Position numbers and translations under genes: made by a program. Below, piece after piece: positions 27,150 through 35,146 of a stretch of DNA of 64,000 bases. The notes under the pieces were generated by a model, which had not been told where the DNA came from, made no database searches, and saw only the letters and a list, made by a program, of their open reading frames with translations. This DNA comes from Paenibacillus sp. FSL H7-0737 (GTDB taxonomy: Bacteria > Bacillota > Bacilli > Paenibacillales > Paenibacillaceae). Each line of letters begins with the position of its first letter. Within the stretch, counting starts at the first letter, position 1. The stretch is from the NCBI RefSeq assembly GCF_000758545.1, contig NZ_CP009279.1, positions 3,906,001-3,970,000 of the forward strand. Reading direction: 5' to 3'.

Positions 27150-28547
27150 CTAAGCATCCTTTGAGGATGAGCTCGCATACTCTTTCGCATGATAGGGTCC
27201 ACCTTCCATAAGTACCGTCCATAATGGATCGATATCACAGTCCATGGAGCTCATCATGTTGTCATGCCATTCATTCAACAGATAGACAGCCTTCATACAA
27301 ATGTCTTTACGCACTTCGGCGAGATTATGTTGTTCGTAAGGATCATGCTTCATATCAAACAACATTTCTTTCGGAAATCCATGGTGTCCGTCATGATAGG
27401 TGCGTATATATAACCATTCCTCAAATCGGATGCTGCGTTGACACACATGCGCGCATTGTGAGATTACGAGATACTCACGCCCTCCTAAATGTCCCTCTAG
27501 AATGGTATCAGCATAACTTTCACCATCCCAAGAAGGAGCCCCTTTCAAATTCAGAAGGCTTGCTAATGTCGGTCCGAGATCAAGGTGATAATGTAGCCCA
27601 TCCTCCACTATTCCCTTCTTGCCGCCTGGCCAGCGAATAATCATCGGAAGACGGCAAGTCGCCTCGTCTGCCGTGCCATGCTCGGAGTAAATCCCTAGCT
27701 CGCCCAGGCTCTCTCCGTGATCCGCTGAGATCAAGATAGCCGTATCTTCCATCACGCCAAGTTCTCTGAGCTTAGAAAATACTTTCCCGAGATGCTCGTC
27801 CAGATACTTAACTCCAGCATCATAGTTGTCAAAGATAACTCGCAGGTCATCACGATTCTCTATCTCCTGCTGATGCCTAAAATGCTGATGATAATGCGAT
27901 TTCGCGAGTGCATTCATATCTTCAATACTATGCTGTCCCTTTTTACTCCGGTGAAGCTCAAACACGTCTTCCGTGATCCAATCGGGTAAAAGCTCCTTCT
28001 CGAACGGATTACCGTAGCTCTCGGGTGTACGATAAGGCGTATGAGGATCCCAGAAATTCAGGTGCAGAAACCAATTTTCGGACTCCCCATTATCCTCAAG
28101 CCATTTAAGTGCCACAGGAAGCACCTGCTCTGCCGTCTCATGCCCCCTTCCACCAACATTGAACACTTCTTGAAAACCGGCATTAAAGGTCCAGGCCGAG
28201 TGCCGTTCGGCGAAGGTGCTAATCGACGCGGTTTTCATGGCCGCTTGCCTTAATATAGCGGGAAGACTCTCCATTCCCAGCCGGTCATTAAATTCGCGTT
28301 GCGCCCCTTCTCTACGCATATCAGCAGCGGTCCCGCCATGTCCTACAATCCCATTATGAATGCCAAATCGTCCCGACATTAAAGCAGAACGGGACGGTAG
28401 ACACGGCGCATCTGAACAATAGTAGTTGGTAAAGGTGACACCTTCTTTAGCGATTGAATCGATATTCGGGGAGGTATTCCGATGATAGCCATAACATCCC
28501 AGATGGTCCGGGCGAAGCGAATCCAAATCCAAATACAAGATTCTCAT
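27150..28547 (-). CDS. Cys-type sulfatase (S1 family)
   Basis: 465 aa. Formylglycine motif C49-L-P-S-R; metal region LDLDSLRPDHLGCYGY at the N-terminus (two Asp, unlike the DQ of the other two sulfatases) and ISADHGESLGELG at ~250. No signal peptide. It follows an AraC regulator and FGE genes in the same direction, ~100 nt behind the regulator, so probably belongs to the same transcription unit. Of the three sulfatases it is the one most directly linked to the aerobic maturase. Confidence 0.92.
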   Translation of the reverse strand: MRILYLDLDSLRPDHLGCYGYHRNTSPNIDSIAKEGVTFTNYYCSDAPCLPSRSALMSGRFGIHNGIVGHGGTAADMRREGAQREFNDRLGMESLPAILRQAAMKTASISTFAERHSAWTFNAGFQEVFNVGGRGHETAEQVLPVALKWLEDNGESENWFLHLNFWDPHTPYRTPESYGNPFEKELLPDWITEDVFELHRSKKGQHSIEDMNALAKSHYHQHFRHQQEIENRDDLRVIFDNYDAGVKYLDEHLGKVFSKLRELGVMEDTAILISADHGESLGELGIYSEHGTADEATCRLPMIIRWPGGKKGIVEDGLHYHLDLGPTLASLLNLKGAPSWDGESYADTILEGHLGGREYLVISQCAHVCQRSIRFEEWLYIRTYHDGHHGFPKEMLFDMKHDPYEQHNLAEVRKDICMKAVYLLNEWHDNMMSSMDCDIDPLWTVLMEGGPYHAKEYASSSSKDA

Positions 28548-28653
28548 GAGTTATACCCTGCCTTTCCTTTTAATCGAAATGGTTACGCATCGATTCGGGC
28601 AGTTCAGAATGATCTGCTCATGCTTATAGAGTAAATGAATATGGAAAGCTCCG

Positions 28654-29487
28654 CTATGGAGTAGCGATGTTTGTTTTTGTATATTCGATACTTTTTCGGT
28701 ACTCTGCCGGACCCCTGCCGTATTCGCCACGAAATACCTTACTGAAATGTGAAGCATCATAATAACCACAGCTCTGGGAGATATGCTCGATGGTATAATC
28801 CGTATACTCCAACATTTGTTTAGCTTGCTGCAGCCGCAATTTTCGTAGCATTTGCATAGGTGTCAATTTATATATTTTCTGAAACGCCCGGCTAAAATAA
28901 ACAGGATTCATATGATAGAGCTTGGAAAGCTCCTCTCTACTAATCTCCTGATCAAGTCTCTCCTCCATATATTGCAACGCCTCGTTAAAGCGGTCCGTGA
29001 CATAGGGATCTCGTGATGAGCGGCGCCCGCCAAGCTTGGTGCTCTCCATAATTTCATAAAGGAGGAGAAATGCCAATGAACCGACCTGAACATTTCTGAA
29101 ATCATCCTCCTCCTGCAACCACAGGCTTCGCAGCTCGTCAAACCTTCGCTCATATTCGCTTTGATCCCGAATCCGAATCACCTTGCCTAGCGGGAATAAC
29201 TTGAAGAAGTCATCTCCGTCTCGCACCTTTGCGTTAATATTAAACAGATAATGTACGCCTTCCATTTTGGAGATCACATTAAAAGGCTCGTTAGGACGGT
29301 GGATCATCACGTCTCCGGCAGAAGCAACATATTCTCCCTCGGAGGATGTCGTCAATACCTCACCTTTTTGGATATAAGAGACGGTATAACAAGACTGGAC
29401 GTAATCGAATAAGACCCGCTTCTGATATTGAATTTTTATGACGTCCAGCACGGTGATATCAAACTGACTATGAATGATAGAGGACAA
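28654..29487 (-). CDS. AraC-family transcriptional regulator with cupin sensor domain
   Basis: 277 aa. TTG start at 29485-29487 placed ideally behind AAGGAGGAACTTCT. N-terminal AraC-binding cupin (~1-130) with sugar-sensor-like strands (GDVMIHRPNEPFNV), then two HTHs (~180-265; LSKLYHMNPVYFSRAFQKIY and ISQSCGYYDASHFSKVFRGE). Located between the FGE and a sulfatase, it is the best candidate regulator for sulfatase genes, including the 22-bp-spaced repeats found before another sulfatase. Confidence 0.9.
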   Translation of the reverse strand: MSSIIHSQFDITVLDVIKIQYQKRVLFDYVQSCYTVSYIQKGEVLTTSSEGEYVASAGDVMIHRPNEPFNVISKMEGVHYLFNINAKVRDGDDFFKLFPLGKVIRIRDQSEYERRFDELRSLWLQEEDDFRNVQVGSLAFLLLYEIMESTKLGGRRSSRDPYVTDRFNEALQYMEERLDQEISREELSKLYHMNPVYFSRAFQKIYKLTPMQMLRKLRLQQAKQMLEYTDYTIEHISQSCGYYDASHFSKVFRGEYGRGPAEYRKSIEYTKTNIATP

Positions 29488-29526
29488 AGAAGTTCCTCCT
29501 TCTAATGTAGTAGTCTTTATGTATTC

Positions 29527-30504
29527 TCAACCGGTATAATCAGCCGCACATCGAAAGCCAATATTTCCTGCAGAGCTGTCTGGTGTATTTTTGCTCCTGG
29601 CCGCCACCCGATAACGGTTACAATAAGATTTATGGCACAAATACGATCCTCCGCGCATCGACCTTGCTACACCACTTACCGGGCCTCTCGGATTCACGGA
29701 TTCGGAAGATATATGATAGTCCTTAGTAAACCAATCCTCGCACCATTCCCACACGTTTCCTGACATATTATAAAGACCATAGCCGTTAGGCAGATAGGAC
29801 CTTACAGGTGCGGTACCTGCAAAACCATCGCTGGCATGATTTTTATCGGGAAACTTTCCCTGCCAAATATTGCAGCGATGCTCTCCGCCTGGTTTTAATT
29901 CGTCTCCCCAAGGATACCGTTTCTGAACCAGACCTCCTCGTGCGGCATACTCCCACTCCGCTTCCGTAGGCAGACGTTTGCCGGCCCAGCTGCAATATGC
30001 ATCAGCATCATGCCATGATATGTGGATCACCGGATGATCAAGGCGTTCGTCTATTTGAGAATCCTGACCTTCCGGATGACACCAATTTGCTCCCTCTACC
30101 ACCCACCACCAGGGAGTTTGAGTAGCTACTTGGGTCAACTTTTTCCCTGTCTCCATGGAAACAAAAGAATGAAACACATAAGACCAACCGAAACGCTCCG
30201 CATCTGTAACGTAGTTTGTTTCCTTGATAAAAGCAGCAAACTGCTTATTCGTAACTGCCGTTGCATCAATCAAAAAGGGAGATAAGGTAACATTCCTAGC
30301 AGGCCCTTCTCCGTCTGCGGGAAACCCTTCTTTGTCATCCGTCCCCATAAGAAAAGTGCCTCCAGGAATAAGGATCATGCCCGAGAAATCTTTATCCCCT
30401 TCTGATCTTTGGAGAGTTGTGTTCTCCTTACAAACATCGATGGAACCTTGTTTCTCGACTTGATTTCGACTAGCTGAACAGCAAGCCCGTATATTCTCTG
30501 ACAT
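29527..30504 (-). CDS. Formylglycine-generating enzyme (aerobic sulfatase maturase)
   Basis: 325 aa, FGE-sulfatase domain from ~42 to 322. The copper-binding catalytic cysteines are C290 and C295 in RGGSYLCHKSYCNRYR, followed by the conserved NTPDSSAGNIGFRC end. This matches O2-dependent FGE and not merely a generic SUMF1-like protein. Strong GGAGG start. It oxidises the CxPxR cysteine of sulfatases to formylglycine in the cytoplasm. It stands between a CHR transporter pair upstream and araC/sulfatase downstream, all in one direction with short gaps. The N-terminal 40 residues contain three extra Cys of unclear role. Confidence 0.93.
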   Translation of the reverse strand: MSENIRACCSASRNQVEKQGSIDVCKENTTLQRSEGDKDFSGMILIPGGTFLMGTDDKEGFPADGEGPARNVTLSPFLIDATAVTNKQFAAFIKETNYVTDAERFGWSYVFHSFVSMETGKKLTQVATQTPWWWVVEGANWCHPEGQDSQIDERLDHPVIHISWHDADAYCSWAGKRLPTEAEWEYAARGGLVQKRYPWGDELKPGGEHRCNIWQGKFPDKNHASDGFAGTAPVRSYLPNGYGLYNMSGNVWEWCEDWFTKDYHISSESVNPRGPVSGVARSMRGGSYLCHKSYCNRYRVAARSKNTPDSSAGNIGFRCAADYTG

Positions 30505-30540
30505 GTACTTACCTCCAATCTGGGATTGTCCCGGCTCTGT

Positions 30541-31074
30541 CTAAAAAAAGGCTACACCAAGAATGCCAGAGGCAACGATAATGGTGAGCGGATGCAGCTT
30601 ATATTTTATTAAACCATAAAGTGCAGCGAATACAATGATCAATGTGCCAATGGTCTGCCAACTAATGAAAGCGTGTTCCATGCTATTTAATCCAAACCGA
30701 ATCGCAGCATAGGCAATCAAGCCTGTAATCACTGGTCGCAACCCATAAAATAACGTTTTAATCCATTGACTGTCCCTCACCCGATAAAAAAAGATGGAAA
30801 TAACAATGATGATCATTAATGAAGGCAGAACCATACCTAATGTCGACACAATCGCTCCTTCAATTCCAGCTACACGATATCCAATCAAGGTTGCACTGTT
30901 CGTTGCAACAGGGCCCGGTGACATCCCTGCGATGGAAACTACCTCTTGAAATTCCCTTTCAGATAACCAACCACCAGCCATAGCTTCATGCTGAATCATC
31001 GGAATGATTGCGTACCCTCCTCCAAAGGAGAGCAGTCCAATTTTTATAAAGATAAGAAATAAATTCCAAATCAC
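30541..31074 (-). CDS. CHR-superfamily (ChrA-like) transporter subunit, short form
   Basis: 177 aa, GTG start behind AGGGGGA. Single CHR domain with IGLLSFGGGYAIIPMI at the N-terminus, PGP loop (SIAGMSPGPVATN) and about five TM segments. Its partner gene ends 11 nt upstream; short CHR proteins work as pairs. Members export chromate or transport related oxyanions such as sulfate. Because it directly precedes the sulfatase maturase gene, handling of sulfate set free in the cytoplasm is an alternative to chromate resistance. Confidence 0.88.
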   Translation of the reverse strand: MIWNLFLIFIKIGLLSFGGGYAIIPMIQHEAMAGGWLSEREFQEVVSIAGMSPGPVATNSATLIGYRVAGIEGAIVSTLGMVLPSLMIIIVISIFFYRVRDSQWIKTLFYGLRPVITGLIAYAAIRFGLNSMEHAFISWQTIGTLIIVFAALYGLIKYKLHPLTIIVASGILGVAFF

Positions 31075-31085
31075 ATTGCTTCCCC

Positions 31086-31748
31086 CTAGATGTAATACTC
31101 TGGATAATTCGATTCTTCATCAGAAGCTTTCAAGGAATCCTTCTCTGTCCGAACTTGGAGCCCTAAGAGCTGTTTGATTGGCATATATACAAAACCGATA
31201 ATCAATCCAACTGCGATCACGTATATGGGATTGATTCCAGAAACTAATAAAACAATCGGTATAACCAACGCCGTAACAGCCGTAGTCTTGTCAAAAATAG
31301 CGTTCTTAGCCATTCGATATGCTGCTACTAGGATCAAGGCAATAACAGCACCATGAATCCCCTTCATGGCGGCAATAACTTTTGGTTGGTCGGCCAGTTG
31401 TGAGTAAACGGCGCTAAGCAAACAAACAATGATAAAGGTTGGAATCGTAATCCCAGCGATTGCAGCAATCGCACCCTTCACTCCAGCAAGACGATAACCA
31501 ATGAATGCCGCCGCATTTACACCTACCCCACCTGGTGCTGCGCCAGCTAAAGATAGAATTTCATCCATCTCCTCTTCAGCCAGCCATTTCCGTTTAGTGG
31601 AAATTTCCCGTTCGATCATAGGGATCATCGCATAACCTCCCCCGAAAGTTACGGGACCGATTCGAACAAATACCCAAAACAACTGGAACAATAGACTTAT
31701 CCTTAGGTCTGTATTCGTCGTCGCATTTGTTTTCATAGTTGTTCTCAT
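31086..31748 (-). CDS. CHR-superfamily (ChrA-like) transporter subunit, short form
   Basis: 220 aa from ATG 31746-31748 (GGGTGG upstream); a GTG three codons earlier lacks spacing. CHR domain with VRIGPVTFGGGYAMIPMIER and the PGG variant of the pore loop (LAGAAPGGVGVN), plus a ~25-residue cytoplasmic C-terminal tail. First gene of the apparent chrA-chrA-FGE-araC-sulfatase run. The two subunits differ in pore loop (PGP versus PGG), as usual for heterodimeric short CHR pairs. Confidence 0.88.
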   Translation of the reverse strand: MRTTMKTNATTNTDLRISLLFQLFWVFVRIGPVTFGGGYAMIPMIEREISTKRKWLAEEEMDEILSLAGAAPGGVGVNAAAFIGYRLAGVKGAIAAIAGITIPTFIIVCLLSAVYSQLADQPKVIAAMKGIHGAVIALILVAAYRMAKNAIFDKTTAVTALVIPIVLLVSGINPIYVIAVGLIIGFVYMPIKQLLGLQVRTEKDSLKASDEESNYPEYYI

Positions 31749-31933
31749 GGATTCCACCCTTATATTTTCTGTCGTAATTTCATTATATCACTTTTTCCCA
31801 AAATGGAATTAAGTTTTTGAACGGTAAAATACAATCTATGGTTTATGCGTTATACTATATTAATGATAATAAATACAAACTTTATAAAAAACGATCTTTC
31901 TAGTTCATCCTATACATAGCTTGGAGGTATATC

Positions 31934-33133
31934 GTGGAAAAGCGCTCGACACACATTCCATCCCCAAAGAAACTCCTATACGACCGAATCGCCGAACAAG
32001 GCACAGTTTCCAAGTTAGATCTTCTACAAACATTTTCACTTACCAAAAGCACAATGACCCGAATATTAGATGAAATGACGGAAGAAGGCTTGCTGATAGA
32101 ATGCGGATTCGGGGAATCAAGCGGAGGCAGAAGACCTATTTTATACCAGATCAATCCTTCCTACGGCTACATCATCGGTTTAGAGATTTCCAGGCTGTAT
32201 TCTTCCCTTGGTTTATTTGATATGCAAATGAACCCAAAATCAATTGTTCACTGGCGAATGGATCAGGCATTCACACCTGAAAGATTTATGGATCACATAA
32301 GTAATCAAATACGCGCCTTCCTTAGAGACCATCAGCTGAAGGACAGTCAAATTATTGGGATAGGAATAGGAGCCGTGGGACCGCTTGACCGGGAAAATGG
32401 TTTAATCTTAAAGCCGCTACATTTCCCTGCTTCAGGCTGGAACAATCTCCCGATTTGCACTCTGGTGGAGGAACGGACAGGCTTCAAAGCTTGGTTGGAC
32501 AACGGAGCAAATTCCGCACTGCTTGGGGAACGCTGGTCCATCCGTCACGCTAACATTCAACATATGCTCTATGTACATGCTGGAGCAGGGATCCGCTATG
32601 CGATGATGTCGCATGGAAGTATTGTTCATGGGACGATGGATATGGAAGATGCCATTGGTCAAATGATCATCCAGACAGATGGACCCCGATTAAATAATGA
32701 TGGGAACTACGGTGCTCTGGAAGCATTCGTATCTGTGCAGGCGCTAGAACAAAGTGCACGCTCAGAGGCAAAAAATGACAACGACCTGATCCTCCAAAGA
32801 TATAAAGTCTCGCCTGAGAAGCTAACTTATGATGTACTCGTGCAAGCCTTTAGAGATGGTAATCCACACGCACGTGAATTATTTACTCAAGCCGCCATTC
32901 ACTTCGGGATTGGCCTCGCCAACGTTATCAACCTGTTACATCCTGAGACTATCATTTTAGGTGGTGCGCTCATCCACTCTCACGAGTTGTTCTTCCAAAC
33001 GGCGGTTGAAGTGGCACAGCGTAACACTTACCGTTATCCTGAATACCAACCTCACTTCACTCTAGGTACTTTAAAAGAAGAAGCTGTGGTGACTGGTGCG
33101 GCTATTATGGTGAGAAATCAAATGGTTCTTTAA
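31934..33133 (+). CDS. ROK-family protein with N-terminal HTH, degenerate kinase site
   Basis: 399 aa, GTG start behind GGAGG. N-terminal winged HTH (~12-70, SKLDLLQTFSLTKSTMTRIL) and a ROK domain. Two hallmark sites are eroded: the catalytic-Asp motif normally DNDAN reads DNGAN, and the zinc CxCGxxGC segment reads NNDGNYGALE with no cysteine, the preceding GHM His also being replaced by Gln. It is therefore a regulator without sugar-kinase activity, NagC/XylR-like. Divergent from the CHR/FGE operon, whose promoter it may control in response to a sugar. Confidence 0.88.
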   Translation: MEKRSTHIPSPKKLLYDRIAEQGTVSKLDLLQTFSLTKSTMTRILDEMTEEGLLIECGFGESSGGRRPILYQINPSYGYIIGLEISRLYSSLGLFDMQMNPKSIVHWRMDQAFTPERFMDHISNQIRAFLRDHQLKDSQIIGIGIGAVGPLDRENGLILKPLHFPASGWNNLPICTLVEERTGFKAWLDNGANSALLGERWSIRHANIQHMLYVHAGAGIRYAMMSHGSIVHGTMDMEDAIGQMIIQTDGPRLNNDGNYGALEAFVSVQALEQSARSEAKNDNDLILQRYKVSPEKLTYDVLVQAFRDGNPHARELFTQAAIHFGIGLANVINLLHPETIILGGALIHSHELFFQTAVEVAQRNTYRYPEYQPHFTLGTLKEEAVVTGAAIMVRNQMVL

Positions 33134-33139
33134 TATAAT

Positions 33140-33190
33140 AAAAAGGTTGTCCCAAAACCATTTGCATGATTGTTAAGACAGCCTTTTTTT
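33140..33190. terminator. Bidirectional terminator
   Basis: AAAAAGGTTGTC (33140-33151) pairs with GACAGCCTTTTT (33177-33188), followed by a T-run, between the convergent ROK and maturase genes. Confidence 0.8.
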
Positions 33191-33198
33191 AATTTGAG

Positions 33199-34443
33199 CT
33201 ATAGTGGTTGACAGCAACTCTTAAATTTTTTCCCGCTTCCGCAGAGACATGGATCATTTCTACCTGGAAGTGGTTTGGCACTTTTCCTGAACTCCAGCAT
33301 CTGCTCCGATTTAAGTCGGTTTGCTAGCAGTATCATCCGTTCATAGGCATATGAGTAGAACATTTTATAGCTATGGCAGAAATAATCAACCTCAGTACGA
33401 TCATGAACATCAAGCCAATTCCGGTTGCGCGGGCATCCCCCATTACAAAAGCTAAGATACTCACACTTATAGCATGATTCATTCATATTGGGTTTCATTA
33501 ACAAAAAGTCATCATATATGGGGCTGGTAAGCAATGCTTCAAGGTCGGTATGGCCAATATTTCCTAACCTGTGCTCTTCATCAATAAAGAAATCGCAAGG
33601 ATAGGCATCCCCGTTCGTTTCAAGCACCATCATCTTCGGGCAGCATGAGTTGTGGACGCATAACTCCGCCTCACGATGCATGAATACTAGAAGCATATTC
33701 TCAAAAATACGAATGGGAAGCTCCGGATACCCCTCGTTGTACCACAGATCAAATGTACGGCATAAAAACGCTCCGTATTGTTCAGGTGTAATTCGAAAGC
33801 GGCCAGGCATATCACTCTTTTGTGAGACAAAATCCATGCAAGGGATAAACTGAATATAAGGAAATTGTTGTTCCTGGTAGAATGCCATCAATTCGTCTGG
33901 TTTCATCACATTATCTTCATGAATCACCGTCAGAGTACTATATTCCACACCTTCATTCTGTAGATGGCGAATCCCACGCATAACTAGATCATAACTACCT
34001 TTCCCCGAACCCGTTATACGATGTGCATCATGAATGGTCTCAGGACCGTCCACACTAATCCCAACCAAAAAGTTGTACCGTTTAAAAAATTTCGCCCAAT
34101 TCTCATGAATTAGCGTTCCGTTGGTCTGCAGCGCATTACTGATCATCGTATGAGGTGGAGCATACTTAGCTTGGAGTGAAATCACGCGTTCAAAATATGG
34201 AAGTCCGGCTAATAGCGGCTCCCCTCCCTGCCAAGAGAACGTCGCTATACCAGATGATCTTTTCATGTACTGAGCGATAAACCGCTCCAGAAGATCCGTA
34301 TCCATCACTCGGATCGGTTGGTGAGGATATCCCCCTGCTGTGCTGTAATAGCAATAATCACAGGTTAAATTGCAATCCTCTGAGACGGTTTTCCACATGA
34401 CATGAAGAGTCTCAGGCCTTGAGGTCTGTATGCAAGTTGTCAT
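33199..34443 (-). CDS. Anaerobic sulfatase maturase (radical SAM, SPASM) with C-terminal SEC-C motif
   Basis: 414 aa. Radical-SAM cluster C24xxxC28xxC31 in CNLTCDYCYY, GGEPLL motif, then auxiliary-cluster cysteines (CVHNSCCPK, YPCDFFID, CYKCEYLSFCNGGC, FCHSY) as in anSME. The Asp in YPCDFFID corresponds to the proposed catalytic base. The last ~24 residues form a SEC-C zinc motif (GRNDPCLCGSGKKFKSCC), an unusual addition. It converts sulfatase Cys (or Ser) to formylglycine without oxygen. AGGAGGGG ribosome site; monocistronic, about 3 kb from the aerobic FGE gene. Confidence 0.93.
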   Translation of the reverse strand: MTTCIQTSRPETLHVMWKTVSEDCNLTCDYCYYSTAGGYPHQPIRVMDTDLLERFIAQYMKRSSGIATFSWQGGEPLLAGLPYFERVISLQAKYAPPHTMISNALQTNGTLIHENWAKFFKRYNFLVGISVDGPETIHDAHRITGSGKGSYDLVMRGIRHLQNEGVEYSTLTVIHEDNVMKPDELMAFYQEQQFPYIQFIPCMDFVSQKSDMPGRFRITPEQYGAFLCRTFDLWYNEGYPELPIRIFENMLLVFMHREAELCVHNSCCPKMMVLETNGDAYPCDFFIDEEHRLGNIGHTDLEALLTSPIYDDFLLMKPNMNESCYKCEYLSFCNGGCPRNRNWLDVHDRTEVDYFCHSYKMFYSYAYERMILLANRLKSEQMLEFRKSAKPLPGRNDPCLCGSGKKFKSCCQPL

Positions 34444-34570
34444 ACAATTCTGCCCCTCCTATATAAATACAACCTTTAGGAAACCTATTTCCTATTTCTT
34501 CAATTAAATCATAGGTATGTACATCAACGATGAGTAAAACATCATAGTTTGTCGAATATATAGAGATAAA

Positions 34571-34616
34571 AAAATACACTCCTCATTGTCTGTCGAGACA
34601 ATGGGGAGTGTATTTT
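34571..34616. terminator. Strong bidirectional intrinsic terminator
   Basis: A 20-bp stem beginning AAAATACACTCC and ending GGAGTGTATTTT encloses a 6-nt loop, with A- and T-rich flanks. It ends the small hypothetical gene to its right (leftward transcription). Confidence 0.85.
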
Positions 34617-34654
34617 CTTTGAATATAAATTAAGTATTAACAGACACTGTTTCT

Positions 34655-34960
34655 TTAATTACGGACGTATTCCTTATTCGCTGTTTCCAACATTGATTTC
34701 CAATCCGCAAATTTAGTCTCTCTAACTACATGACGATCAAAAAGTTCATCAGGTATGTCAGCAACATCTTCTTCTGTCTTTACTTGAAAGTTTCCTTTCG
34801 TTACAAACTCATCGAAACTTTTGTAATTGGAATACTTACTCATAAACGCTTCATTAAACAATTTCTCGAAAGAGATGTGATTGGGATCTTCTTGATACGT
34901 TTTCTGTCCTTGTAACTCATTCATCAATTCTTCCATGGTCATTGGTTTTTGTCTTCTCAA
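34655..34960 (-). CDS. Small hypothetical protein
   Basis: 101 aa, TTG start behind AGGAGTGG. Acidic/basic mixed and predicted soluble and mainly helical, with motifs MTMEELMNEL and ELFDRHVVRETKFADWKSM. No signal peptide, TM segment or Cys. I do not recognise the family. It has its own terminator and stands between tyrS and the anaerobic maturase gene. Reality is supported by the ribosome site and terminator. Confidence 0.65.
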   Translation of the reverse strand: MRRQKPMTMEELMNELQGQKTYQEDPNHISFEKLFNEAFMSKYSNYKSFDEFVTKGNFQVKTEEDVADIPDELFDRHVVRETKFADWKSMLETANKEYVRN

Positions 34961-35109
34961 ATTACCACTCCTAATTTTCTGTTATAGTTGTAGAATATCA
35001 TGTTAATCCATAAATCACACGAATCCTAAGCTTACCATAATTTTCGCTATTTCACCTTTCAAATTTCACTTAATATGCAAATGATCCGCCTCTATACTTA
35101 AAATACAAC

Positions 35110-35137
35110 AAAAAACCTCCCTTATTCATAAGGAAGG
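35110..35137 (-). terminator. tyrS terminator
   Basis: On the minus strand CCTTCCTTA folds against TAAGGGAGG with a 4-nt loop and is followed by six T, immediately after the tyrS stop. Confidence 0.85.
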
Positions 35138-35146
35138 CTCTTATTA

